From an uncultured Candidatus Actinomarina sp. (GTDB taxonomy: Bacteria > Actinomycetota > Acidimicrobiia > Actinomarinales > Actinomarinaceae), in the NCBI GenBank assembly GCA_902595195.1, contig CACJPC010000004.1:1-60581 (forward strand): a stretch of 60,581 nt of DNA, read 5' to 3'. A program made the translations under genes and the position numbers. Positions 50,484-59,546 of the stretch are shown here, piece after piece; position 1 is the stretch's first letter; each line of letters opens with the position of its first letter. Under the pieces are notes generated by a model that was not told the DNA's origin, searched no databases, and saw nothing but the letters and a program-made list of their open reading frames with translations.

Positions 50484-51914
50484 TTAATATGCTTTAGAAA
50501 AAATTGCCTTTTTACCCTCAACAGACTCATTGTTTACAGCTTTGGCAGAACCTTCATTTTCCAAGAGATAGCATCTGAGTGTAGCTTTCGTTAAATCTTT
50601 AATTTCAATCTCATCAGAAGTATTTTCATCCCAATAACATGTAACAAAACCTGGAGTTGAATTCAAAGTATCAATTAGTTCTGCTTTACTGTCTACATGG
50701 ATTGTATTGTCTTTTCTAAAATTCTTTGAGGTCTCTAATAAGTTAGATTGAATGTCGTCTAAATTATCTTTTAATTTCTGAGATACTTCATTTATTGATA
50801 TGGAGTTCTTGCCATCAACACCGTCTCTTCTCGAGAAAACTACAGAATTTTTTTCTATATCTTTAGGCCCTATTTCAATTCTTAATGGTACTCCTTTTAA
50901 TTCCCATTCATTGAATTTGAAACCTGGTGAAATATTATCCCTATCATCAATTTTCATTCGATAACTTTCACACAATTCTTCGTGTAATTTATTAACAGTT
51001 TCTAATACAACTGATTTACTATCCTCATTAGGAATTATTGGAATAAGTACTGATTGAGTAGGTGCTAATTTTGGTGGGAGTTGTAATCCTTTATCATCAC
51101 CATGAGCCATAATAATCATACCTATTAAACGAGTACTAACACCCCAGCTAGTTTGAAATGGATGTTGTAACTCATTATTTTCATCAGAATATTGAATTTC
51201 AAAAGCCTTTGAAAAATTCTGTCCTAACTCATGTGATGTACCTGCTTGCAATGCTTTCTTATCTTTCATCATTGCTTCGATCGAATAAGTAGTAATAGCA
51301 CCAGCAAATCTTTCATTAGCAGACTTGATACCTTTAACAACAGAAACGCCGGCTGCATTTTCAGCAAATTCAGCATATATGTCTAACATTTGCAAAGCTT
51401 CATTTGTTGCTTCTTCTTGAGTTTTGTGTGCGGTATGACCTTCTTGCCAGAGAAACTCTGAAGTTCTTAGGAATAATCGCGTTCTCATTTCCCATCTAAC
51501 AACATTTGCCCACTGGTTAACTAACATTGGTAAATCTCTATGGCTTTTAATCCATTTTGCAAACATATGATTAATAATTGTCTCGGATGTTGGTCTTACG
51601 ACTAAAGGTTCTTCAAGCTCTTTTCCGCCAGCATGTGTGACCGTAGCTAATTCAGGAGAAAAACCTTCAACATGCTCCGCTTCTTTTTGAATAAAAGAAT
51701 TGGGAATAAAAAGTGGGAAATATGCATTCTCATGACCTGTTTCTTTAAATTTTTTATCTAAGTAGGCTTGAACTCCTTCCCAAAGAGAGTAGCCATATGG
51801 TCTTATTACCATCGTTCCTTTTACAGGAGAATAGTCTGCCAATTGTGCTTGTTGAATTATGTCAGTGTACCACTCGTTGAAGTCTTCTGACATAGGTGTA
51901 ATTTTTTCAACCAT
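50484..51914 (-). CDS. proS: Prolyl-tRNA synthetase, archaeal/eukaryotic-type
   Basis: 476 aa, the short form without the bacterial editing insertion. It reads PVKGTMVIRPYGYSLWEGVQAYLDKKFKETGHENAYFPLFIP, PTSETIINHMFAKWI, RTSEFLWQEGHTAHKT, GTSHELGQNF and a C-terminal zinc/anticodon region ending in KAY, all typical of type-3 ProRS. Such enzymes replace the bacterial form in several bacterial groups. Last gene of the rpsB-to-proS unit. A TAATAT element 6 nt before the ATG may provide an extra promoter. Confidence 0.95.
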   Translation of the reverse strand: MVEKITPMSEDFNEWYTDIIQQAQLADYSPVKGTMVIRPYGYSLWEGVQAYLDKKFKETGHENAYFPLFIPNSFIQKEAEHVEGFSPELATVTHAGGKELEEPLVVRPTSETIINHMFAKWIKSHRDLPMLVNQWANVVRWEMRTRLFLRTSEFLWQEGHTAHKTQEEATNEALQMLDIYAEFAENAAGVSVVKGIKSANERFAGAITTYSIEAMMKDKKALQAGTSHELGQNFSKAFEIQYSDENNELQHPFQTSWGVSTRLIGMIIMAHGDDKGLQLPPKLAPTQSVLIPIIPNEDSKSVVLETVNKLHEELCESYRMKIDDRDNISPGFKFNEWELKGVPLRIEIGPKDIEKNSVVFSRRDGVDGKNSISINEVSQKLKDNLDDIQSNLLETSKNFRKDNTIHVDSKAELIDTLNSTPGFVTCYWDENTSDEIEIKDLTKATLRCYLLENEGSAKAVNNESVEGKKAIFSKAY

Positions 51915-51932
51915 GACTATATATTAAAGGTT

Positions 51933-53156
51933 TTAATTTTCAATATCAGTATTTGAAGATATCTCCACAACTGATTTTTTTCTTTCCAAGAAATTGTTAA
52001 TATCTCCCTGAGAATTTATGAGGTCGTTTGCATCTTTACGTGCGATTTCTGCAGCATTTTTATCTGCAGCAGCTAGCCTTGCATCTATCCCTTGTTCAAT
52101 AATTAATTTTGCCTCTGATAGTAAAGCATCGACCATTTCTTTTTCATTAACAACTCTTACCACTTCACCTTTTATAAATAAGTGCCCTTTATTTTTGCCA
52201 GCTGCAATACCTAAATCTGCAGATCTAGCTTCACCAGGACCATTCACAACGCAACCCATAACAGCAACTTGTAATGGAATGTTTTCATTATTTAATGCAT
52301 CTTGTGCTTCTTCTGCAACTTTAATAACATCAACCTCTGCTCTACCACAACTTGGACAAGCAATTAAATCTAAAGAGTTCCTTTCTCTTAGACCTAAATA
52401 CTCCAATAAAGCTCTTCCACTTTTAGCTTCTTCAACTGGATCAGTTGTTAAAGAGTAACGAATTGTGTCACCAATGCCTTCACTTAATAAGGTTCCAATT
52501 CCTGCAGTTGACTTAATTAACCCACCAGGTAGTGGTCCTGCTTCTGTTACGCCAAGATGCAGAGGGTAATCTACTTTTTCAGCTAAAAGCCTATATGATT
52601 CAATCATTAATGGTACGTTCGAATGTTTAACGGAAATTTTTATATCGAAAAAACCAACATCTTCTAGATACTTTAATTCTTTTAGAGCAGATTCAACTAG
52701 AGCTTCAGGTGTAGCATCACCATATTTCTCGAGTAAATCTTTATCAAGAGACCCGCCATTAACACCAATTCTAATTGGTATGTTTGCTGACAAAGCTTCT
52801 TTGGCCACTTCCTTGATCTGTTGTTCTTTTCTAATGTTTCCAGGGTTAAGTCTTAAGCCATTAACGCCAGCATCAATAGCTGCAAGTGCTAGTTTGTATT
52901 GAAAGTGTACATCAGCAACTATTGGAACCGGGCTTCTTTGTGTGATTTCAACCAACCCTGTAGCAGCATCTACTTCATTACAAGTTACTCTTACGATATC
53001 AGCACCATTAGAAGCAAGTTCATAAATCTGCGAGAGCGTAGATTCAACATCTTTAGTTTTTGTTGTAGTCATAGATTGAACAGATATAGGAAAATCTGAC
53101 CCAATTCCAACTTTACCTATTTGAATTTGCCGTGTTTTTCTTCTATTAAATTTCAT
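51933..53156 (-). CDS. ispG: 4-hydroxy-3-methylbut-2-en-1-yl diphosphate synthase (flavodoxin/ferredoxin)
   Basis: 407 aa. N-terminal barrel VSVQSMTTTKTKDVESTLSQI, VADVHFQYKLALAA, GLRLNPGNI; Fe-S site cysteines in CPSCGRAEVD and CVVNGPGE. Penultimate MEP isoprenoid step. A C-terminal extension rich in Ala/Lys after the Fe-S domain is seen in actinobacterial homologues. Overlaps rseP by four bases. The expected dxr gene is not in this cluster. Confidence 0.97.
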   Translation of the reverse strand: MKFNRRKTRQIQIGKVGIGSDFPISVQSMTTTKTKDVESTLSQIYELASNGADIVRVTCNEVDAATGLVEITQRSPVPIVADVHFQYKLALAAIDAGVNGLRLNPGNIRKEQQIKEVAKEALSANIPIRIGVNGGSLDKDLLEKYGDATPEALVESALKELKYLEDVGFFDIKISVKHSNVPLMIESYRLLAEKVDYPLHLGVTEAGPLPGGLIKSTAGIGTLLSEGIGDTIRYSLTTDPVEEAKSGRALLEYLGLRERNSLDLIACPSCGRAEVDVIKVAEEAQDALNNENIPLQVAVMGCVVNGPGEARSADLGIAAGKNKGHLFIKGEVVRVVNEKEMVDALLSEAKLIIEQGIDARLAAADKNAAEIARKDANDLINSQGDINNFLERKKSVVEISSNTDIEN

Positions 53157-54256
53157 AATCTTATTGGCTGCGTAATATCAAGATAAAATGCTGTTATTCC
53201 TAAGAATACAAAAATAAAAATTACAAGAGCAGCTATTGGATATAATTTTTTATCTTCTATTTTTTTACCTGTAATGCCTTCGTACAACGCTAAAACAATT
53301 CTTCCACCATCTAATGGAACTAGCGGTATCGAATTAAAAACAGCTAAGAAAATATTAACAAAAGCAAGCAAACTAAATAAATTTACATAACCTCCCTCAG
53401 CTATTTGGTTTCCAGCTTGTGCTAAACCAATTGGACTCAACGGTCTTACTTCATCAGGAACATCTTCGCCTGTATAAGTACCAAGTAAAGCTTCAAGAGT
53501 AGATGGGTTAAATAATGTAAAAATCCCTTCAATAGCTGCCTTAGTCATATCAATTTCTATAAGAGTTGTTGCAGGTATGGCTTGTAGCAAACCAAGAGTT
53601 TGTCTTTCTAAAACAGGTGAGACCCCTAAGTAACCTGAGAGTTCATTGTTTAAGAGTCTTGACTCTAATGTAGTTGTAGTTAAGTACATTTGAGAATTTC
53701 GAATATATCCTATCGATACATTATTATCTGGATTAACTTCGATAATTGAAACTAACTCTTCCCAACTCTGTACCTCTGAACCGTTAAATGAATAAATTAT
53801 ATCTCCTGGAATCAAACCTGCTTTTTTTGATGGAGCATCATCATTTGGATTGCTTATTGATTCTCCAATTGTAGCTACCTCCAGCGTTGGTTGGTCTATC
53901 CCATAAAAAGCAAATATAGAAAATAAAATTATCCATGCTACAAAAAAATTGACCAATATTCCTGAAGAGGCAATATAAAGCTTTTTAGTCCAAGATGCAG
54001 TATGAAACAATTCTTCATGTTTATAGTCTGATACAGGTTCGTTTTCATCCATTCCTGGTATCTTTACGTATCCACCCAGCAAAATAGCTTTTAAGCCATA
54101 TTCAGTATTGTTTCTTTTGAAAGAAAATAGTTTTGGGCCAAAACCAACAAAAAATTCAGATACTGCAATTTTTGATCTTCTTGCAGAAATGTAATGACCA
54201 AGCTCATGAAGTACCACAAACAATGTAAGCAATAAAATAGTTAAAATAGCATTCAT
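53153..54256 (-). CDS. rseP: Site-2 intramembrane zinc metalloprotease, RseP/Rip1 family
   Basis: 367 aa. HELGH in the first membrane helix (LLTLFVVLHELGHYISARR), a PDZ domain in the periplasm-side loop (KKAGLIPGDIIYSFNGSEVQSWEE), and the third zinc-ligand helix with NSIPLVPLDGGRIV. Cleaves membrane-embedded anti-sigma or other substrates. Position between cdsA and ispG matches mycobacterial rip1. Confidence 0.95.
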   Translation of the reverse strand: MNAILTILLLTLFVVLHELGHYISARRSKIAVSEFFVGFGPKLFSFKRNNTEYGLKAILLGGYVKIPGMDENEPVSDYKHEELFHTASWTKKLYIASSGILVNFFVAWIILFSIFAFYGIDQPTLEVATIGESISNPNDDAPSKKAGLIPGDIIYSFNGSEVQSWEELVSIIEVNPDNNVSIGYIRNSQMYLTTTTLESRLLNNELSGYLGVSPVLERQTLGLLQAIPATTLIEIDMTKAAIEGIFTLFNPSTLEALLGTYTGEDVPDEVRPLSPIGLAQAGNQIAEGGYVNLFSLLAFVNIFLAVFNSIPLVPLDGGRIVLALYEGITGKKIEDKKLYPIAALVIFIFVFLGITAFYLDITQPIRL

Positions 54257-54272
54257 ATATTAATTATTACAC

Positions 54273-55190
54273 TTATTGGATTAAATCTAAAAAATGAACG
54301 AATAGAACAAGAATTGGAAAACTTAATAATTGTGAATCAATTCTATCTAATACACCACCATGACCTGGCAACAAAGTGCTTGTGTCTTTAAGTTCAATAG
54401 ATCGTTTAATTTTTGATTCAAACAAATCCCCCAAAGTTCCAAATAACACGAACAAAATAGAAATTAATATTTTTTGCGTTAAGGTAACAGTTAAAAAATA
54501 ATTTAAAACAAAGAAAACAAAAATAGATCCAACAAATAATCCGGCTGCAAAGCCTTCTACTGTTTTGTTAGGTGATATGTTTTCTGAAAGCTTCTTTTTG
54601 CCATATCGCCTACCAAACTCATAGGCAGCAACATCATTAATTGATATTGAAATTAATAAAAGAAAAGTAAATAATGGCCCAAAATTATTTAAAAAATAGC
54701 CAATTGAAGCTAAACCTGTTCCAAACCAAATAAGAAACAAAAATGAGCTTCCGAATTTATCATAGACTCCATAATTTATAAAAGTTCCTGTGTAAACAAT
54801 TACACCTATAGGAAAAATTAAATATGGAATGTGAAAATTGTTTAAACCAAAAAAATATGCCACAAACAATGGAGCAAGAGCTGCATATAGTAGTAACGGA
54901 TAAGGAAGTATTGTTTCATATTCGAACATATCAAACCATTCTTTAGTAGCAAGAAGACCAACGATAACCAACAAAATTAGTGCTGAAGTTTTATTAATAA
55001 ACATTGCAGCAACAATAATTATCAATGCTAAACCAGTCACAACTCTTGGATTCGATGAGAAAAATGAAGGATTTTCTTGGTCTTTACTTATCTGAGATGA
55101 ATCATTTTCATCAGGAAGCTCAATGTATCCAGGCCAAAACGTACCATCATTATCTGATTGAAATAGTTTTTTAAACCTCAAGTAATTCAT
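54273..55190 (-). CDS. cdsA: Phosphatidate cytidylyltransferase
   Basis: 305 aa, about eight membrane helices after a charged, soluble N-terminus of about 45 residues. The CDS signature appears as ESKIKRSIELKDTSTLLPGHGGVLDRID. Makes CDP-diacylglycerol from phosphatidate. Its start overlaps frr by 20 bases and rseP follows after 16. Confidence 0.95.
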   Translation of the reverse strand: MNYLRFKKLFQSDNDGTFWPGYIELPDENDSSQISKDQENPSFFSSNPRVVTGLALIIIVAAMFINKTSALILLVIVGLLATKEWFDMFEYETILPYPLLLYAALAPLFVAYFFGLNNFHIPYLIFPIGVIVYTGTFINYGVYDKFGSSFLFLIWFGTGLASIGYFLNNFGPLFTFLLLISISINDVAAYEFGRRYGKKKLSENISPNKTVEGFAAGLFVGSIFVFFVLNYFLTVTLTQKILISILFVLFGTLGDLFESKIKRSIELKDTSTLLPGHGGVLDRIDSQLLSFPILVLFVHFLDLIQ

Positions 55191-55722
55191 TTTGCTTTAT
55201 CAAAAGTAATTCATCAATTTTATTTACATACTTATCAGTTAACTCTTGTACTTTTGATTCCAATCTTTTTATCTCATCAGCAGAATTTTCATCTTTTAAT
55301 TTGGAAATTTCATCTATGCCAAATCTTCTGTGTGATCGTATTGAAACTTTTGCATCTTCTGATGATTTAGAAGCTACTTTACCAAGTTCTTTTCTTCTTT
55401 CTTCTGATAAAGGTGGTATTGGTATACGAATTACTTCTCCATCATTTGTTGGATTTAATCCAATATCTGCATTTAAAACTGATTTTTCAATTTCTTCTAG
55501 AGCTGTTTTGTCAAAAGGTTGTATGACTAATAGCTTTGGATCTGGTACTGATATAGTTGCTAATTGCTGAAGTGGTGTCTTAGTTCCGTAGTATTCTACA
55601 TTTAATTTATCGACTAGTGATGGATTTGCTCTGCCGGTTCTGATCGTTGAAAATTCATCTACCAAGTGATTTATTGAATTAATCATCTTTTGCTCAATAT
55701 CTTTTATAAGTATTTCGCTCAT
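55171..55722 (-). CDS. frr: Ribosome recycling factor
   Basis: 183 aa, standard. TIRTGRANPSLVDKLNVEYYGTKTPLQQLATI, IQPFDKTALEEIEKSVLNADIGLNPTNDGEVIRIPIPPLSEERRKELGK. Works with EF-G to split post-termination ribosomes. It shares one base with the stop of pyrH and overlaps cdsA. Confidence 0.97.
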   Translation of the reverse strand: MSEILIKDIEQKMINSINHLVDEFSTIRTGRANPSLVDKLNVEYYGTKTPLQQLATISVPDPKLLVIQPFDKTALEEIEKSVLNADIGLNPTNDGEVIRIPIPPLSEERRKELGKVASKSSEDAKVSIRSHRRFGIDEISKLKDENSADEIKRLESKVQELTDKYVNKIDELLLIKQNELLEV

Positions 55723-56423
55723 TATTGTATTAAAGTTCCTAGTTTCTCACCTGTAATGGCTTTGTAAATATTTTGTTCTTTAGTACCATCAAATACTCTT
55801 ATGGGCATTTCGTTTTCTTCACATAGTGTTATTGCAGTTAAATCCATAACTTTTAATTTGCTTGAGACCACATCTTTATATGAAATTTCATTATAAAGCT
55901 CAGCTTGCTCTTCAACTTCTGGATCTTTATCGAAAACACCTTCAACTCTGGTTGATTTCAACATTAAATCCGCATCTATTTCTGCTGCTCGAAGTGAGGC
56001 CGCTGTGTCAGTTGTAAAATATGGATTACCTGTACCTGCTGCAAAAATAACAACTCTACCTTTTTCAAGATGCCTTATTGCTCGAAGTCTAATATAAGGT
56101 TCTGCAACAGCTGTCATGGTTATAGCGGATTGGACTCGCGTTTGTGTACCGTTCTTGTCTAAAGCATCTTTTAAAGCAACAGCATTTATAACTGTTGCTA
56201 ACATTCCCATGTAATCTGCATTTGCTTGTGCCATGTTTTTTGCAGATTCTTGTACGCCTCTAAAAAAGTTACCACCGCCTACAACAACACCTATTTGAAT
56301 ATTCTCATTATTAGCTGCTGTTATCTCAGAAGCGATTCTTTCAATTACCTTTGGTTCAATTCCAAAATTAGTTTCAGGATTAGAAAAGGATTCTCCAGAA
56401 AGTTTTAGTAGAACCCTACTCAT
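55722..56423 (-). CDS. pyrH: UMP kinase
   Basis: 233 aa. LLKLSGESFS, GVVGGGNFFRG, ADYMGMLATVINAVALKDAL, AAGTGNPYFTTDTAASLRAAEI and DKDP: amino-acid-kinase-fold UMP kinase. Makes UDP for RNA and DNA precursors. Lies between tsf and frr, one- to two-base spacing on either side. Confidence 0.97.
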   Translation of the reverse strand: MSRVLLKLSGESFSNPETNFGIEPKVIERIASEITAANNENIQIGVVVGGGNFFRGVQESAKNMAQANADYMGMLATVINAVALKDALDKNGTQTRVQSAITMTAVAEPYIRLRAIRHLEKGRVVIFAAGTGNPYFTTDTAASLRAAEIDADLMLKSTRVEGVFDKDPEVEEQAELYNEISYKDVVSSKLKVMDLTAITLCEENEMPIRVFDGTKEQNIYKAITGEKLGTLIQ

Positions 56424-56425
56424 TA

Positions 56426-57034
56426 TTAAGTACCAACCTCAATTCTCGAAAATTTCTTAATATAAATTTTTTCACCTAATTTTCCAGATAGCTCTTCAAT
56501 CATTGTACCAACTTGACCCTCATAAAATTCTGGATTGCAAAATGTTTGTTCATTCAAAACATAATCTTTGTAAAAAGATGAAATTTTTCCATCAACTATC
56601 TTTGTTATAACATCTGCTGGCTTTCCTTCATTTTCGGATTGCTTTTTAATAATTTCTTTTTCTTCCTCAATTCTTTCTGAAGGAACATCTTCAACATCTA
56701 AGAATTCAGGTTTTAGAGCTGCTATGTGCATAGCTACTTGCTTAGCAACATTTTTAAATTCATCTGATTTAGCAACAAAATCTGTTTCACATGCAAGTTC
56801 GACTAGTACACCAGCAACAGCTCTATCCTGTTGAAAATGTATATAGTCACCAATAGTTCCTTGGTTGGCTTCTTTATCAGCTCTTTTTTTCGAGTCTGCT
56901 AAGCCTTTTTCTCTAAGATACTTAACAGCATTATCAAAATCTCCATTGCTTTCAGATAGAGCTTTTTTGGCATCCATCATTCCAGCACCAGTCATATCAC
57001 GTAGTTTTTTTACATCAGCTGCTGAAATTGACAT
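56426..57034 (-). CDS. tsf: Elongation factor Ts
   Basis: 202 aa, a short EF-Ts (many are 270-300) that keeps the UBA-like N-domain DVKKLRDMTGAGMMDAKKALSESNGDFDNAVKYLREKG and a single core subdomain with ELACETDFVAK. C-terminal second subdomain appears lost, as in other compact EF-Ts. Exchanges GDP on EF-Tu. ATG overlaps the rpsB stop by one base. Confidence 0.96.
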   Translation of the reverse strand: MSISAADVKKLRDMTGAGMMDAKKALSESNGDFDNAVKYLREKGLADSKKRADKEANQGTIGDYIHFQQDRAVAGVLVELACETDFVAKSDEFKNVAKQVAMHIAALKPEFLDVEDVPSERIEEEKEIIKKQSENEGKPADVITKIVDGKISSFYKDYVLNEQTFCNPEFYEGQVGTMIEELSGKLGEKIYIKKFSRIEVGT

Positions 57035-57744
57035 TATTCTTTCTCCTTATTCTCAACTTCACTTCTTTTTCCTGAACCTTTAAGACAAGCGTCGGCAATT
57101 GCTGAAGCAATTAACTCAATTGATCTAATTGCGTCGTCATTACCAGGTATAACAATTTCAACTCCTTCAGGATTTACATTTGAGTCTGCTAAACCAATAA
57201 CTGGAATGCCTAATTTTTGAGCTTCAGTAATGGCTGTAGATTCATTGGAAAGATCTACGACAAAAATTGCATCCGGAAGTTTGTTTAAATTTACAATTCC
57301 GCCAATTGATTTAGTAAGTTTTTCAATTTCTCTTTTAATCCTTAATCTTTCAGATTTTGTATATGCGTTTATTTCACCTGAAGACTCTAAAGATTTTAAT
57401 TCCTTTAGATAAACTACCCGTTTTATAATTGTTTTAAAATTTGTGAGCATACCACCCAACCATCTAAAATTCACATAAGGCATGCCAGCTCGAATTGCTT
57501 GATCTTCAATTACTTGTTGAGCCTGTGGTTTAGTTCCTACAAATAAAACTTTTCCACTATTAGCAACTAACTTTTGTACATATTCCTGAGCTTGCTCAAT
57601 AGCGTCATAAGTGATTCTGAGATCTAAAATGTGAATACCACTTTTAGCTCCGTAGATAAATTTATCCATTTTGGGATTCCATCTTTGTGTTTGATGACCA
57701 AAATGTACGCCCGCTTCAAGCAGGTCTTTCATTGTTGTACTCAA
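57034..57744 (-). CDS. rpsB: 30S ribosomal protein S2
   Basis: 236 aa. LLEAGVHFGHQTQRWNPKMDKFIYGAKSGIHILDL, FVGTKPQAQQVI and GLADSNVNPEGVEIVIPGNDDAIRSI are S2 motifs. The start is TTG at 57744, five bases after GGAG; an in-frame ATG four codons later (57732) lacks that spacing. A structured 5' region precedes it. First gene of the rpsB-tsf-pyrH-frr-cdsA-rseP-ispG-proS unit. Confidence 0.97.
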   Translation of the reverse strand: MSTTMKDLLEAGVHFGHQTQRWNPKMDKFIYGAKSGIHILDLRITYDAIEQAQEYVQKLVANSGKVLFVGTKPQAQQVIEDQAIRAGMPYVNFRWLGGMLTNFKTIIKRVVYLKELKSLESSGEINAYTKSERLRIKREIEKLTKSIGGIVNLNKLPDAIFVVDLSNESTAITEAQKLGIPVIGLADSNVNPEGVEIVIPGNDDAIRSIELIASAIADACLKGSGKRSEVENKEKE

Positions 57745-57788
57745 TATTTCTCCTTTGGTTAATACATCCCATATTCCTTGCCTAAGCG

Positions 57789-57817
57789 GTTTCCAAACTT
57801 TCGTTCACCAAGGAAAC
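57789..57817 (-). promoter_or_regulatory. Hairpin in the rpsB leader
   Basis: GTTTCC pairs with GGAAAC across a 17-base loop, about 45 nt upstream of the TTG start. Ribosomal protein S2 leaders are autoregulated in several bacteria, but I cannot match this one to a known leader class. Confidence 0.4.
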
Positions 57818-57850
57818 TTGCAAATATGGTGTCTATTTTCATTTGAATTC

Positions 57851-57869
57851 TAATATCAAAAAGATATTA
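57851..57869 (-). terminator. Weak AT-rich hairpin after xerC
   Basis: TAATATC-AAAAA-GATATTA, a 7-bp AT-only stem just after the xerC stop. No T run follows on the minus strand, so termination would be weak; it may simply mark the end of the xerC mRNA. Confidence 0.3.
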
Positions 57870-57870
57870 T

Positions 57871-58740
57871 TCAACCCCTCGGATGAGATTGTTTATATTT
57901 TTTTTGGAGTTGCTTTTTAGATACATGAGTATAAATTTGTGTTGTACTAGGGTCGTTGTGACCAAGTAGTTCTTGAACTATTCTCAAATCAGCACCGCCC
58001 TCTAATAAATGTGTTGCAAAAGTATGCCTAATGCTATGTGGAAATGTTCCAGTTCTAAATTTAACGATCCTTCTAATTTCTCTGTCGCTTAATTGACCTC
58101 CTCTTACACCAAGAAAAAGATAATTTTTTGACTTATCATTCTCAAATTTTGGTCTTGAAGTCTCAATATATTTTTTTGTACTAACATATGCTCTTTTGGT
58201 CATAGGTAAAACTCTTTCTTTACTCCCCTTACCTAAAACTCTTATAGAATTATTTTTGTTAATACTGTTTGAAGTTAAATTTGAAACTTCACTGACTCTC
58301 AGACCAGATGAATACATTAATTCTAAAATTGCTTTATCTCTTATATCTTTTTCAGAAGATTCAGGAAGATTGTCTAGGAGTCTATTTATATATGATGAAG
58401 TTAAAACATTTGGCAGTTTTTTCTCTACTTTTAAATTGTTTACAATTTTTATTTGGTTTTGATTAAAGTAATTATTGTCAACAGCCCAAGATAAGAAAGT
58501 CCTGATTGAAGTGATTTTACGATTAATAGAAGTCTTTGAATATTTATTCTTGTTTAAATGTTTTAGATAACTCGAGAATTCTCCAACACTTTCTGTATTT
58601 TCAAAATAATGTTTTATGTCAGAGTTGTATGATTTGATTGTATTTTGTGAATAATTCTTCACATTATTGATATAGATTAAATATTCTTCAAGTACTTTGT
58701 TTCTATCTGATTGATTATTTAGATTCAAGTCTTTTCTCAA
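57871..58740 (-). CDS. xerC: Tyrosine recombinase XerC
   Basis: 289 aa. N-terminal SAM-like core-binding domain ([30 protein letters not shown]) and the catalytic domain with first Arg in [14 protein letters not shown], HxxR in [27 protein letters not shown] and Tyr in [10 protein letters not shown]. Resolves chromosome dimers at dif with FtsK. Its place beside rpsB, as in mycobacteria, supports XerC and not a phage integrase. The start is TTG at 58740 and overlaps the permease gene by 26 bases. Confidence 0.93.
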   Translation of the reverse strand: MRKDLNLNNQSDRNKVLEEYLIYINNVKNYSQNTIKSYNSDIKHYFENTESVGEFSSYLKHLNKNKYSKTSINRKITSIRTFLSWAVDNNYFNQNQIKIVNNLKVEKKLPNVLTSSYINRLLDNLPESSEKDIRDKAILELMYSSGLRVSEVSNLTSNSINKNNSIRVLGKGSKERVLPMTKRAYVSTKKYIETSRPKFENDKSKNYLFLGVRGGQLSDREIRRIVKFRTGTFPHSIRHTFATHLLEGGADLRIVQELLGHNDPSTTQIYTHVSKKQLQKKYKQSHPRG

Positions 58741-59470
58741 GCCTTCTCTGTAGTCCTGATAGTATCAAAGTTATTATCAAATATAAAACAGTAAGTACAA
58801 GATATGTCTCTGCAAATCTAAATGTACTTCCTGAATACAATCTTCCTCTGTAAGTTAAATCTTCAACAGCTAGAACTGATAACAAAGAAGAGTCTTTCAT
58901 CATTGATATGAAATCATTTCCTAAAGCTGGAAGCATATTTCTAAAAGCTTGAGGTAAGACTATAAATCTCATAACTTGCCTGTCTGTTAAACCTAGAGAT
59001 GCTCCACCCTCTCTCTGACCTACAGGTACAGATTCTATACCAGCTCTAAAGACTTCAGCAATATATGCACCGTAAAATACTGATAAGGCAATTATTGCTC
59101 TTACAAGCATAGGAACATTCCCATTATTAATGTTGAAGAATTCAGCACCTCTTACAACTACAACAAATGCAATAGTAAAAATTAAAATCAGAACAGGTAC
59201 GCCTCTTATAAATTCTATATAAGTTCTGGAAATCGTACTTGCAATTTTATTATTAGAAATACGCCCAATTCCTGATATCAAGCCCAAAAATAATGCAATT
59301 ACAAATGAAATAATTGTTGATAAAAAAGTTATGGAAAGACCAGGAAGAATAAAATTGAAGGCTTTGTTATATTCTGGATTAGAAAAGATGACATAAATCA
59401 TCCAAGAAATGATTCCAATCAATATCAGTAACCACCAATTATCAGGTTTGAATAAATTTTTAATTTTCAT
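58715..59470 (-). CDS. Polar amino-acid ABC transporter permease (HisM/GlnP family)
   Basis: About 251 aa, five membrane helices. The EAA loop [35 protein letters not shown] and [14 protein letters not shown] are typical of family-3 amino-acid permeases. The track begins ten codons upstream inside a hairpin region; the ATG at 59470 ([13 protein letters not shown]) is preferred. No ATPase gene follows, xerC comes next, so the ATP-binding subunit must be encoded elsewhere. Confidence 0.9.
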   Translation of the reverse strand: MKIKNLFKPDNWWLLILIGIISWMIYVIFSNPEYNKAFNFILPGLSITFLSTIISFVIALFLGLISGIGRISNNKIASTISRTYIEFIRGVPVLILIFTIAFVVVVRGAEFFNINNGNVPMLVRAIIALSVFYGAYIAEVFRAGIESVPVGQREGGASLGLTDRQVMRFIVLPQAFRNMLPALGNDFISMMKDSSLLSVLAVEDLTYRGRLYSGSTFRFAETYLVLTVLYLIITLILSGLQRRLEKRLESK

Positions 59471-59491
59471 ATATTTTTCTAATAATAAAGC

Positions 59492-59517
59492 AATAGGCAC
59501 GGTTTTCCGTGCCTATT
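59492..59517 (-). repeat. Perfect 11-bp inverted repeat after the binding-protein gene
   Basis: AATAGGCACGG-AAAA-CCGTGCCTATT on the minus strand, a strong tetraloop hairpin 29 bases after the binding-protein stop. There is no clean T run after it (GCTTTATTATT), so it is more likely an mRNA-stabilising or partial-termination hairpin than a full terminator. Confidence 0.75.
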
Positions 59518-59546
59518 ACAAATTTATATATAAATAAATTATTTAT

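Noticed and set aside
57871-58740. Tyrosine recombinase as a sign of an integrated element
   Set aside because: It has XerC length and motifs and sits beside rpsB as in other actinobacteria; no att-like repeats or phage genes are near.
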